A DNA stretch of 64,000 nucleotides, taken from the NCBI GenBank assembly GCA_963823505.1, contig CAWGLY010000005.1, positions 1,612,001 to 1,676,000 of the forward strand, in the 5' to 3' direction. Source of the stretch: DATHZQ01 sp963823505 (GTDB lineage: Bacteria > Actinomycetota > Acidimicrobiia > Spongiisociales > UBA5794). Below the pieces are notes generated by a model that saw only the letters and a list, made by a program, of their open reading frames with translations, was not told the origin of the DNA and searched no databases. Shown here one piece after another: positions 8,418 to 16,399 of the stretch; within the stretch, counting starts at the first letter, position 1; every line of letters starts with the position of its first letter. A program made the position numbers and the translations under genes.

Positions 8418-9950
8418 TCAACCGGAGCGTGCAGCCTGCTTGCGCAGGGGAACGCCCGCAAATACTGCCCGTCGCACCGCAGGGGCCATGCGGTAGCGGT
8501 CTTCGCCATAGAACCATCGCAGATGGTCGAGCACCATCTGGATGCGTGTGACCCCGAGCGTGTCCGCCCACTCAAAAGGGCCGCCGGGATAGTTGGTGCC
8601 GAGGCGCATAGCGGTGTCGATGTCCTCCGGAGCGGCCACGCCTGCCGTCGCCGCATCGGCGGCAACCGAGACCAGCTGCGCCAGGATGCGCGCCATCACC
8701 ATCCCAGGGACATCGTCAACCCTGCTGACCATGAGCCCCGCCGCCTGGAACACACCCGCCGCTTTGGCGATCGATGCATCGGCGACGCTGGAAGGGGCGG
8801 AGATCGCCACCCGCTCGGCCGTCGACCAGTCGAGCACGAGATCCAGGGTGACACGATCCGGGAGGTCGGGGTCCAGCATCAGCATGGCGGCTGGCCGGCC
8901 GTCGGTCGGGAAGATCTGGACCCCGTCGACCTCGAGAAAGAATGGAAGATCGGTGCGCACCACCGTGACCCCGCCGGCTTCGAGCCTGGTGACGACATCG
9001 TCCAGCAGCGGCCCCTCATCCGCCAGAACGAGATCTGGGTGCGGGCCCTGCGGCAGCGTGGCCGGCTCGACAACCGGAGCACCGTCGGCATAGTCGTACC
9101 AGCCTCTGCCGGTCTTGCGTCCCAGGTGGCCGGCATCGACTTTGGCGCGCTGGCGGAGGTGGGGAGCAAACCGAGGATCGTGGAACGACTGTTCGTAGAC
9201 GGATGTCGAAACGGCGAGGTTGACGTCGAGCCCAACGAGGTCCATCAGGGTGAAGGGGCCCATGCGGAAGCCTCCGCTCCCCGTGACGATGGCGTCAATG
9301 GTGGCGATGTCGGCGACACCCTCATCGAGGATGCGGAGCGATTCGCTGTAGAACGGTCGGGCCACCCGGTTGACGATGAACCCTGGTGTCGAGGTACACC
9401 GCACGGCCGTTTTGCCCCACGCTGCTGCTGTGGCACTGGCAGCGTCGGTGACGTCTGGTGCGGTGTCGGCGCCGACGACGATCTCGACCAAAGGCATCAC
9501 GGGAGCCGGGTTGAAGAAGTGCATGCCGACCACGCGCCGCGGATCGCGGAGCGGGGCGGCGATGGCCGTCACCGAAAGCGACGAGGTGTTGGTCGCCAGG
9601 ACAGCGTCCGCAGCGACGATGTCCTCCAGCTCGGCAAAGACCCGCTGCTTGATGCCGAGATCCTCGATGATCGCTTCGATGACGAGCCCTGCGTCCGCCA
9701 GCTCCGCCAGCGCTGCGGCCGGAGAGATGCGACTCACCAGGGCGGCAGCTTGCTCAGCCGACCGGCGGCCCTTGGCCACCGAGCGGTCGAGCCGTTGCTG
9801 AAGGGATTGCAGCGCGGAGACGATCACCTCTTGGTTCGTGTCGAAGAGCAGGACACGATGCCCTGCCTCGGCAGCAACGTGAGCGATCCCCGCCCCCATG
9901 GTGCCTGCGCCGAGCACGGCCACCACGGTGTCCCGTGGAAGGGCGCTCAT
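8418..9950 (-). CDS. paaH: 3-hydroxyacyl-CoA dehydrogenase (PaaH-like)
   Basis: This 510-aa enzyme oxidises a 3-hydroxyacyl-CoA with NAD+. It has an N-terminal Rossmann motif GAGTMG (14-19), the catalytic His144 in GMHFFNPAPVMPLVEIV, and two successive C-terminal 3HCDH domains; the second carries MRLGTNYPGGPFEWADTLG. This two-domain tail is usual for PaaH and separates it from the roughly 290-aa Hbd type. The ATG at 9950 overlaps the paaG stop as ATGA, so translation is coupled. Its role in phenylacetate degradation is inferred from paaG upstream and paaN downstream. Confidence 0.9.
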   Translation of the reverse strand: MSALPRDTVVAVLGAGTMGAGIAHVAAEAGHRVLLFDTNQEVIVSALQSLQQRLDRSVAKGRRSAEQAAALVSRISPAAALAELADAGLVIEAIIEDLGIKQRVFAELEDIVAADAVLATNTSSLSVTAIAAPLRDPRRVVGMHFFNPAPVMPLVEIVVGADTAPDVTDAASATAAAWGKTAVRCTSTPGFIVNRVARPFYSESLRILDEGVADIATIDAIVTGSGGFRMGPFTLMDLVGLDVNLAVSTSVYEQSFHDPRFAPHLRQRAKVDAGHLGRKTGRGWYDYADGAPVVEPATLPQGPHPDLVLADEGPLLDDVVTRLEAGGVTVVRTDLPFFLEVDGVQIFPTDGRPAAMLMLDPDLPDRVTLDLVLDWSTAERVAISAPSSVADASIAKAAGVFQAAGLMVSRVDDVPGMVMARILAQLVSVAADAATAGVAAPEDIDTAMRLGTNYPGGPFEWADTLGVTRIQMVLDHLRWFYGEDRYRMAPAVRRAVFAGVPLRKQAARSG

Positions 9951-10765
9951 CGCCCCTCGAAGTTCGGCGAACGCTTCTCCATGAAGGCTGCGACGCCCTC
10001 TCGGTAGTCGGCAGTCTGCCCCGAGGCCCGCTGCAGATCTCTCTCGAGATCGAGTTGCTCGTCGAGAGAGTTGCCGAGCGATGCTCCGAGCGCCCGTTTG
10101 ATGTTGGCGTAGCCCGCCGTCGGCCCCGCGGCCAACTTCTTCGCCAGCTCCGAAGCGACTGAGGTGAGGTCGGCGTCCTCCACGACCGACCAGATCAGTC
10201 CCCACTCCGCAGCGGTGGCTGCGTCCAGCGACTCGCCGAGCAAAGCGAGAGCCATAGCCCTCGGCATCCCGACCGCCCTGGGAAGGAAGTAGGTGCCGCC
10301 GGAGTCCGGGACGAGACCGATGCGAGCGAACGACTGGATGAAACGCGCCGAGGCAGCGGCGATGACGATGTCACCCGCCAGGGCGAGGTTGGCCCCTGCC
10401 CCGGCCGCGACGCCGTTGACGGCGGTGACGACGGGCTTGGGGAGCGACCGGATGCTCCGCACGATGGGGTTGTAGCGCTCCTCGAGCGAGCGGCCGAGAT
10501 CGGGCATCTCGTCGCCCGGGGCGACATTCCGATCCGACAGATCCTGACCTGCGCAGAAGCCGCGACCCGCACCGGTGATCACCACTGCCCTCACGCCCGA
10601 GTCACCGGCGGCGGCGCCCAGCACAGTCTGGAAGTCCTCCAGCATCGGCGTCGTGAACGAGTTGAGCTTGTCGGGACGGTTGAGTGTGATGGTGGCGACG
10701 CCACCGTCGACCTCGTACAGGATGTGATCCACCAAAGGTATCTCCAGGTCCGCTGCCGCCGTCAT
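9947..10765 (-). CDS. paaG: Enoyl-CoA hydratase/isomerase (PaaG-like)
   Basis: This is a 272-aa crotonase-fold protein. The oxyanion-hole segments are GRGFCAGQDL (67-76) and NGVAAGAGANLALAGD (117-132). The single acidic residue in RIGLVPDSGG (Asp154) matches PaaG, the ring-epoxide isomerase, rather than the two-Glu hydratases. I chose ATG 10765; the frame extends further upstream but through the operator and a low-quality N-terminus. No good ribosome-binding site precedes it. It is the first gene of the paaG-paaH-paaN operon and is preceded by the palindrome at 10809-10824. Confidence 0.88.
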   Translation of the reverse strand: MTAAADLEIPLVDHILYEVDGGVATITLNRPDKLNSFTTPMLEDFQTVLGAAAGDSGVRAVVITGAGRGFCAGQDLSDRNVAPGDEMPDLGRSLEERYNPIVRSIRSLPKPVVTAVNGVAAGAGANLALAGDIVIAAASARFIQSFARIGLVPDSGGTYFLPRAVGMPRAMALALLGESLDAATAAEWGLIWSVVEDADLTSVASELAKKLAAGPTAGYANIKRALGASLGNSLDEQLDLERDLQRASGQTADYREGVAAFMEKRSPNFEGR

Positions 10766-10808
10766 CGTGCCAGAGCCAAGCGCTGCATGCACTCCGGGCC
10801 GCGCCAAA

Positions 10809-10824
10809 ACGAACGATCGTTCGT
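10809..10824. promoter_or_regulatory. Perfect 16-bp palindrome, PaaR/TetR-type operator before paaG
   Basis: ACGAACGATCGTTCGT is its own reverse complement and lies 44 bp upstream of the paaG ATG. As I recall it, the operator consensus of the Thermus PaaR repressor (CNAACGNNCGNTNG) fits its inner 14 bases exactly. The regulator gene itself is not in the window. Confidence 0.7.
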
Positions 10825-10943
10825 ATCGTACCGAGGCGCAGCATCGAGGGTCAACTCGTACGATCCCCTGCACGGCACGTCGCTCGAGGCCTGGGACCGA
10901 ACATGAGCCTCGGTGGCGGTCGGTCTCCGCCCGGCCTCCGGAG

Positions 10944-10963
10944 GGGGCGGCCTGAGCCGCCCC
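10944..10963. terminator. 8-bp GC-rich hairpin with CTGA loop
   Basis: GGGGCGGC (10944-10951) and GCCGCCCC (10956-10963) flank a CTGA loop in the divergent spacer between paaG and the HEAT-repeat gene. With genes diverging it cannot terminate either of them; it could act in a leader or be a protein-binding site. Confidence 0.35.
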
Positions 10964-11025
10964 GATAGCTCACAGCCCTTGCGCGGCTTCCGGAGAGCTG
11001 TGGTGGGTCTGTCTACGCTGCGGGG

Positions 11026-11655
11026 ATGGCGTCCTCGGAGCATGTGCGGTTGATTGCAGAGCCGTTGGCGTTCCTGGCGCATGACGATGCTTCTATGCGG
11101 CGCCTTGCAGTGGCTGCCTGTGCGGGGAGACTCGCCGAGCCGGCCGTCCGCGCTGCGATCGAGGAGCGCCTCGTCGTTGACCCCGACGGCGCCGTTCGTG
11201 CGGAGGCGGTGGAGATCCTGGGTGGTGCAGGAGCCGACGTCGTCGAGTTGATCATGGAGGCGCGGCTGGACGAGGACACCCGCGTTGTCGAGGCGGCGGC
11301 AACCGCCTTTGGCGAACTGGTGGCGACCTCGGCAGTGCCGTGGCTGATGGAAGCGGCCGCACACCACCCCGACCGTCTCGTACAGGAAGCTGCAGTGGCG
11401 GCGCTGGGAGCGATCGGCGACGTTCGCGGCTTACCCACGCTGCTCGACGTCCTGGCGACCGGCCCCCCGCAAGTCCGCCGCCGTGCAGTGGTCGCGCTCA
11501 CCGTGTTCGATGATCCGGCCGTTGAACCGGCCCTGCTGGAGGCGCGGAACGATCGCAACCCCATGGTTCGAGAGGTTGCCGAGATGGTGATGGGACGTGG
11601 CCTTCCGGATTGGGCGACCGTTGAGCTCCGCCCGCCCGAGAGGCAGGCCGAATGA
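11026..11655 (+). CDS. HEAT-repeat protein
   Basis: This is a 209-aa all-helical protein made of about six HEAT-like repeats of around 31 residues, for example DAAMRRLAVAACA-type, DGAVRAEAVEILG, DTRVVEAAATAFGEL, LVQEAAVAALGAIGD and PQVRRRAVVALTVF helices. There is no signal peptide, membrane segment or catalytic motif, so a cytoplasmic scaffold or binding role is likely. It resembles PBS-lyase-type HEAT proteins, but no phycobiliprotein context exists. It diverges from the paa operon and is followed by the surface-protein genes with a 144-bp gap. Function unknown. Confidence 0.75.
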   Translation: MASSEHVRLIAEPLAFLAHDDASMRRLAVAACAGRLAEPAVRAAIEERLVVDPDGAVRAEAVEILGGAGADVVELIMEARLDEDTRVVEAAATAFGELVATSAVPWLMEAAAHHPDRLVQEAAVAALGAIGDVRGLPTLLDVLATGPPQVRRRAVVALTVFDDPAVEPALLEARNDRNPMVREVAEMVMGRGLPDWATVELRPPERQAE

Positions 11656-11747
11656 GGCCTCCCCTCAGCTCAGAGCCCGAGCGCGCCCACGGCCCGCTCG
11701 CACTCGCCGGCGAGCCTGGACGCTAAGGTCTCCGCACGCGGGGACGG

Positions 11748-11769
11748 CGTACCGGGGAGAGCCGGTGCG
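11748..11769 (+). promoter_or_regulatory. Leader hairpin upstream of first repeat surface protein
   Basis: CGTACCGG (11748-11755) can pair with CCGGTGCG (11762-11769; one G-U) around GGAGAG. It lies about 30 bp before the start codon, in a GC-rich leader that could also form TCTCC/GGAGA pairing. No known riboswitch class fits convincingly. Confidence 0.3.
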
Positions 11770-11799
11770 TTCAGTGGCGTGAACTCGTAGGGAGAGATG

Positions 11800-13566
11800 A
11801 TGACGAAGACAGCTCGCAACCGTCGATGGGGCGCGCCGGCGTTGGCCGCAAGCCTCGCACTGTTGCTCACCGTGCTTGCCCCGGGCGGCGTCGCCCAGGC
11901 CGGGACTGAGACGCCTCCATCGGCCAGCGTGCCACCGACCGACACCGACTTTGCGACAACGGTCTCCATCGATCAATTCGATCCGGCAAATGGAACACTC
12001 ACCTCTGCCACCGTTGAGCTCGTCGCGGGCGTGAACGGCGACATGTTCGTCGAGAACCTCTCCACCCAGTCCCCCGGGATCGGCCAAGTCACGCTGGCCG
12101 CCGCGGTGACCGCAAGCCTGCAGGCGGACCCGACGGTCGGCGTTGCCCCCGCCCTGCCTGAAGCAGTCCAGGACTTCACTCTCGACGTTTGCGACGACCC
12201 CGATCCAACAACCGTGACCGGGTGCAATGAGGACCCGGACTTCATGGGACCTGCCGGCCTCACCGTCACAGGCCTCAGCGGCGAAGACATCCAGTCCGCC
12301 ACCTTCACCGATCCGGCCGACCTGGCGCTGTTCCTCGGCACGGGCACCGTCGTGTTCGATGTCGCCGCAGCCGGCGATAGTTCAGGCACCCAGGACACCG
12401 GCAATGTGTTCTTCGAGTTCTTCACGCAAGCCTCGGCGACCGTGACCGTCACCTACCAATTCGAGGCTCCTGCGATCGACATCGAGAAGGCGACCAACGG
12501 CGAGGATGCAGACGACCCGACAGGGCCTGAGATCCTCGTTGGCGATCCGGTGGAGTGGACGTATGTCGTCACCAACACCGGTGACGTCGACCTCGTCAAC
12601 GTCACCGTCGTCGACGACCAGGGCGTCGCAGTGACATGCCCCCAGGACACGCTGGCGGCCGGCGAGGTCATGACGTGTACTGCCTCGGGCATCGCTGAAG
12701 AGGGGCAATACGCCAACCTCGGCACCGTGACCGGTGATGCGCCCGACGAGAGCCAAGTCACCGACGAAGATCCGTCGCACTACATCGGCGTGCTCGAGTT
12801 GCCGGCCATCGACATCGAGAAGGCCACGAACGGTGAAGACGCCGACGAGCCAACGGGACCCGAGATCAGCGAAGGGGACCCAGTCCAGTGGACGTACGTG
12901 GTCACCAACACCGGCACCGTGGACCTCACGAATGTTTCTGTTGTGGACGACCAAGGCGTCGCGGTCACGTGCCCACAGGACACCCTCGCCGTGGACGAGT
13001 CGATGACCTGCACCGCTGACGGAACTGCGGAGGTGGGCCAGTACGCCAACCTCGGCACCACTGAAGGCGAAGCCCCGGACGGCACGATCGTCACCGATGA
13101 AGACCCGTCGCACTACCTCGGAATCGAGGGGGAGATCGACGCTGCGCCCATGATCGAAATCGTCAAGGACCCGGATCGGCAGACGATCATCATCGGCAGC
13201 GGCAACGACACCGCGACATGGACCATCACCGTCACCAACCCTGGCACTGTCGACTTGATCAACGTTGCGGTGACCGATGCCCAAGCGCCCGGTTGCGACC
13301 GGGTGATCGGCGACTTGGCGGCGGGTGACTCAACGTCATACACCTGCTCCCGCAGCGGTGTTACGGCTGGATTCACCAACGTCGCCGTGGTCACAGGCGA
13401 GGACGAGGACGGCACGGTCGTCACTGATAACGACGACGCCGTCGTCGTTATCGAGATGGTTCCGACCGGTAGCGACTCGGCCGACCTCACCGCACTCGGG
13501 GCAACCATGGTGATGCTCGGCGCCGGCTTGGTACTGCTGACCAGCCGTCGACGCCAGGAAACGTAA
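11800..13566 (+). CDS. Secreted choice-of-anchor E / DUF11-repeat protein with sortase-like tail
   Basis: This 588-aa extracellular protein has a signal peptide (to about QAGTETPP), then a choice-of-anchor-E-like domain with FDPANGTLTSATVEL and FVENLS. Next come two DUF11-like repeats opening AIDIEKATNGEDAD (DNA at 12472 and 12805), each with a Cys pair CPQDTLA...MTCTA, and a diverged third repeat opening MIEIVKDPDR. The tail reads MVPTGSDSADL, a hydrophobic stretch and SRRRQET. This has the architecture of an LPXTG sorting signal with VPTGS in place of LPxTG. AGGGAG sits five bases before the second of two ATGs (11800), which I chose. It is the first of three paralogues. No sortase is in the window, so covalent anchoring is inferred only. 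Confidence 0.8.
   Translation: MTKTARNRRWGAPALAASLALLLTVLAPGGVAQAGTETPPSASVPPTDTDFATTVSIDQFDPANGTLTSATVELVAGVNGDMFVENLSTQSPGIGQVTLAAAVTASLQADPTVGVAPALPEAVQDFTLDVCDDPDPTTVTGCNEDPDFMGPAGLTVTGLSGEDIQSATFTDPADLALFLGTGTVVFDVAAAGDSSGTQDTGNVFFEFFTQASATVTVTYQFEAPAIDIEKATNGEDADDPTGPEILVGDPVEWTYVVTNTGDVDLVNVTVVDDQGVAVTCPQDTLAAGEVMTCTASGIAEEGQYANLGTVTGDAPDESQVTDEDPSHYIGVLELPAIDIEKATNGEDADEPTGPEISEGDPVQWTYVVTNTGTVDLTNVSVVDDQGVAVTCPQDTLAVDESMTCTADGTAEVGQYANLGTTEGEAPDGTIVTDEDPSHYLGIEGEIDAAPMIEIVKDPDRQTIIIGSGNDTATWTITVTNPGTVDLINVAVTDAQAPGCDRVIGDLAAGDSTSYTCSRSGVTAGFTNVAVVTGEDEDGTVVTDNDDAVVVIEMVPTGSDSADLTALGATMVMLGAGLVLLTSRRRQET
12472..13130 (+). repeat. Two DUF11-like repeat units (about 333 bp)
   Basis: Coding repeats start at GCG-ATC-GAC (12472) and GCC-ATC-GAC (12805). 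They are less alike at DNA level than the repeats of the next two genes, consistent with an older duplication. Confidence 0.8.
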
Positions 13567-13584
13567 CTCAGCGAGCCGCAACAC

Positions 13585-13620
13585 GATTTCCCCGTAGGCC
13601 GTTGGCGGCCCTGGGAAATC
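13585..13620 (+). terminator. Stem-loop after first surface-protein gene
   Basis: GATTTCCC (13585-13592) pairs with GGGAAATC (13613-13620). An outer CAACAC/GTGTTG pair (13579-13584 and 13627-13632) extends it with a bulge. It starts 19 bp past the stop codon and probably ends that transcript. Confidence 0.6.
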
Positions 13621-13703
13621 GTCGGCGTGTTGAGACTCCGGGCACGGCAACACTTGCGGTGCTGCGACGTGGGACGGCCGAACCACATGCAAATCATGAA
13701 ACG

Positions 13704-13724
13704 TCTGGTAGCTTGAGTACCAGA
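13704..13724. promoter_or_regulatory. 7+7 inverted repeat in spacer before second surface protein
   Basis: TCTGGTA (13704-13710) and TACCAGA (13718-13724) flank a 7-bp spacer. The spacing suits a dimeric regulator or a small hairpin. It lies about 110 bp before the ATG, in the only long spacer of this cluster. Confidence 0.4.
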
Positions 13725-13800
13725 GAGAGTCTCAGCGGGCCGGGCGCGTGGTCCGAAAGTTGTCTCTACGCGTCGGCTCGATAGTTGGGGAACGGGTTGC

Positions 13801-13815
13801 GCTGCACCTTGCAGC
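13801..13815 (+). promoter_or_regulatory. Hairpin next to the ribosome-binding site of the second surface protein
   Basis: GCTGCA (13801-13806) and TGCAGC (13810-13815) form a 6-bp stem with a 3-nt loop. It ends a few bases before the purine-rich ribosome-binding site (AGGAAGGG) and ATG 13837, where it could modulate initiation. Confidence 0.35.
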
Positions 13816-13836
13816 CAGCCCCAGGAAGGGAACACG

Positions 13837-16170
13837 ATGTCTCACGTTCTGCGCCGTTGGCGCAATGTGACCTTGGCCGCGATGCTCGTCGCGGTCACGG
13901 TCGTACAAATCGCACCGTCTGCTCAGGCTGTTGAGTTCACCGAGACTCACACGTCGTCTATCCCGGCAGCAACGACGAACTGGACCATTCCAGTCAGCGT
14001 GCCGCAGTTCGATCCGTCGCAGGGCGACCTGTTGGACGTGACGATTTCCATGGGCGCCGAAGTCGCTTCGTCGATGTCTGTCGAGAACTTGTCGACATCA
14101 TCCGTCTGCAATGCAACCCTCACATGGGGCGCGACTATCAGCGCAGACACCGGCCTGGGCACGGTCGCCATCACCCCGGTCGACTCACAGACCATCCTGT
14201 TGGAGGTCTACGACGGAGTGACCGACTTCGCCGGGCCGTCGGGGGAATCGTTCTCCAACCTCGACGCGGCGAGGACCGGGGACTTCGTGTTCACCGATCC
14301 TGCGGTCCTGGCTGTCTTCACCGGGACGGGCTCTCTCAGCCTGCCGATCAACGCAAGAGCGCTGACGACCGTCACAGGCTGCGGCACCATCGCCCAGCTC
14401 ATCACCACCCTCGCTTCTGCCGACATCACGGTGGCCTACCGATACGATGCCAGCCCTGCGATCGACATCGAGAAGGCCACCAACGGTGAAGACGCCGACG
14501 CACCAACCGGACCTGAAATCCCGGTCGGCGACCCCGTCACGTGGACCTACGTGGTCACCAACACCGGCAACGTCGCCCTCAGCAACGTCACCGTCGTCGA
14601 TGACCAGGGCGTCGCCGTCACCTGCCCCCAAGACACCCTGGCAGTGGCCGAGTCCATGACGTGTACCGGCAACGGAACCGCCGAGGTCGGTCAGTACGCC
14701 AACCTCGGCACCACCGAAGGCACAGGACCCAACGGCACGACCGTGACCGACTCCGACCCCAGCCACTACATCGGCGTGGTCGGTGACGCACCGGCGATCG
14801 ACATCGAGAAGGCCACCAACGGTGAAGACGCCGACGCACCCACCGGACCTGAAATCCCGGTCGGCGACCCCGTCACGTGGACCTACGTGGTCACCAACAC
14901 CGGCAACGTCGCCCTCAGCAACGTCACCGTCGTCGATGACCAGGGCGTCGCCGTCACCTGCCCCCAAGACACCCTGGCAGTGGCCGAGTCCATGACGTGT
15001 ACCGGCAACGGCACCGCCGAGGTCGGTCAGTACGCCAACCTCGGCACCACCGAAGGCACAGGACCCAACGGCACGACCGTGACCGACTCCGACCCCAGCC
15101 ACTACATCGGCGTGGTCGGTGACGCACCGGCGATCGACATCGAGAAGGCCACCAACGGTGAAGACGCCGACGCACCCACCGGACCTGAAATCCCGGTCGG
15201 CGACCCCGTCACGTGGACCTACGTGGTCACCAACACCGGCAACGTCGCCCTCAGCGACGTCACCGTCGTCGATGACCAGGGCGTCGCCGTCACCTGCCCC
15301 CAAGACACCCTGGCAGTGGCCGAGTCCATGACCTGCACCGGCAACGGCACCGCCGAAGTCGGCCAGTACGCCAACCTCGGCACCACCGAAGGCACCGCAC
15401 CAGACGGCACCGTCGTCGCCGACGAAGACCCGAGCCACTACATCGGCGTCGAAGAGCCACCGCCATCGGAACCTGCGATCGACATCGAGAAGGCCACCAA
15501 CGGTGAAGACGCCGACGAACCAACCGGACCGTGGATCGTTGCCGGCGACCCGGTGGAATGGACGTACGTCGTGACGAATACCGGCGATGTCGATCTGAGC
15601 GATGTCACCGTCGTCGATGACCAGGGCGTCGCCGTCACCTGCCCCCAAGACACCCTGGCAGTGGCCGAGTCCATGACCTGCACCGCCAACGGCACCGCAG
15701 AGCAGGGCCAGTACGCCAACCTCGGCACCACCGAAGGCACCGCACCAGACGGCACCGTCGTCACCGACGAAGACCCGTCGCACTACTACGGGGCGGATCG
15801 CACGTGTTCGAACGGCTGCTCTCCCAACTACTACGCCAATCCGCTCCACCTCGACAAGTGGATCGGATACGACACCGACGCCTCGTATGGCGCGGTCTTC
15901 GGCGTGGACATGGAGGGCACGTTGCTCGACGCCATCCGCACGCCGCGCATCCGTGGCGGTGACGGTTGGTCTGCGTTGATGCAGGAGTCCGTCACGGCGC
16001 TGCTGAACGCATCCCACCCCGAGGTGCGATATCCCTACACCGAGGCCGAGATCATCGACCAGGTTCGGCAAGCGTTCGAAGACGGCGATCCGGCAACGGC
16101 GCGATCGGTGTTGCACGGAGTCAACGCCAGGACCTGCCCATTCGGCCCCGAGAACCACAACCAGAACTGA
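13837..16170 (+). CDS. Secreted DUF11-repeat protein with four near-identical repeats
   Basis: This 777-aa protein has a signal peptide ending around SAQAVEF and a choice-of-anchor-E-like head (QFDPSQGDLLDVTISMGAE, SVENLSTSS). Four DUF11-like repeats follow from about residue 208, each with two Cys (VTCPQDTLAV..MTCTGNG). A C-terminal domain begins CSNGCSPNYYANPLHLDKW and continues GTLLDAIRTP, SVTALLNASHPE and YPYTEAEIIDQVRQAF. That last domain resembles the GYWK-type tail domain of actinobacterial and chloroflexal surface proteins. There is no sorting signal, so it may be released or held by the tail domain. The first three repeat units are almost identical at DNA level. A 19-bp terminator follows. 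Function unknown; adhesion or surface layer is plausible. Confidence 0.82.
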   Translation: MSHVLRRWRNVTLAAMLVAVTVVQIAPSAQAVEFTETHTSSIPAATTNWTIPVSVPQFDPSQGDLLDVTISMGAEVASSMSVENLSTSSVCNATLTWGATISADTGLGTVAITPVDSQTILLEVYDGVTDFAGPSGESFSNLDAARTGDFVFTDPAVLAVFTGTGSLSLPINARALTTVTGCGTIAQLITTLASADITVAYRYDASPAIDIEKATNGEDADAPTGPEIPVGDPVTWTYVVTNTGNVALSNVTVVDDQGVAVTCPQDTLAVAESMTCTGNGTAEVGQYANLGTTEGTGPNGTTVTDSDPSHYIGVVGDAPAIDIEKATNGEDADAPTGPEIPVGDPVTWTYVVTNTGNVALSNVTVVDDQGVAVTCPQDTLAVAESMTCTGNGTAEVGQYANLGTTEGTGPNGTTVTDSDPSHYIGVVGDAPAIDIEKATNGEDADAPTGPEIPVGDPVTWTYVVTNTGNVALSDVTVVDDQGVAVTCPQDTLAVAESMTCTGNGTAEVGQYANLGTTEGTAPDGTVVADEDPSHYIGVEEPPPSEPAIDIEKATNGEDADEPTGPWIVAGDPVEWTYVVTNTGDVDLSDVTVVDDQGVAVTCPQDTLAVAESMTCTANGTAEQGQYANLGTTEGTAPDGTVVTDEDPSHYYGADRTCSNGCSPNYYANPLHLDKWIGYDTDASYGAVFGVDMEGTLLDAIRTPRIRGGDGWSALMQESVTALLNASHPEVRYPYTEAEIIDQVRQAFEDGDPATARSVLHGVNARTCPFGPENHNQN
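14458..15474 (+). repeat. Tandem 336-336-345 bp coding repeats
   Basis: Unit starts (GCG-ATC-GAC) fall at 14458, 14794, 15130 and 15475. The first three units differ at only a handful of positions, including synonymous sites, while the fourth (15475 to about 15792) is diverged in its 5' half. This implies recent duplication or gene conversion, and assemblies may miscount the units. Confidence 0.92.
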
Positions 16171-16184
16171 ACGCACAACACTCT

Positions 16185-16226
16185 GCACGACAAAGGAGGG
16201 CGGGAAACCGCCCTCCTTTGTCGTGC
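16185..16226 (+). terminator. 19-bp perfect stem with GAAA tetraloop
   Basis: GCACGACAAAGGAGGGCGG (16185-16203) and its exact complement (16208-16226) flank GAAA, starting 14 bp after the stop. It is the strongest hairpin in the window and ends the second surface-protein transcript, although no clear U-tract follows. Confidence 0.88.
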
Positions 16227-16253
16227 CGTACCGACTCAACGCTTTTTGAGGCG

Positions 16254-16398
16254 GCCGCCCCATCGCAGTTTCAGCCTGTTCCCATACTCTGGCAACAACC
16301 ACATCACGTGGGCAACGCCGGCGGCTGGTGGAGCCAACGGCAGGGCCGAAGCACCGAGCCCCCGATCGGGGAATCGGCTCATGGGAGGAGGGAGCTTC
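16254..16398 (+). other. Possible structured leader of third surface protein
   Basis: This GC-rich leader contains several potential stems, among them the palindrome CCCCGATCGGGG nested inside GAGCC/GGCTC just before the ribosome-binding site. It shares no obvious primary sequence with the leaders of the two upstream paralogues. Confidence 0.25.
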
Positions 16399-16399
16399 C

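Noticed and set aside
11660..11796. Possible c-di-GMP-I riboswitch in the leader (GGACGCTAAGG-like core)
   Set aside because: A short stretch resembles the conserved GGACGCAAAG core, but the expected GNRA loop, tetraloop receptor and flanking stems could not be aligned. Left as a generic structured leader.
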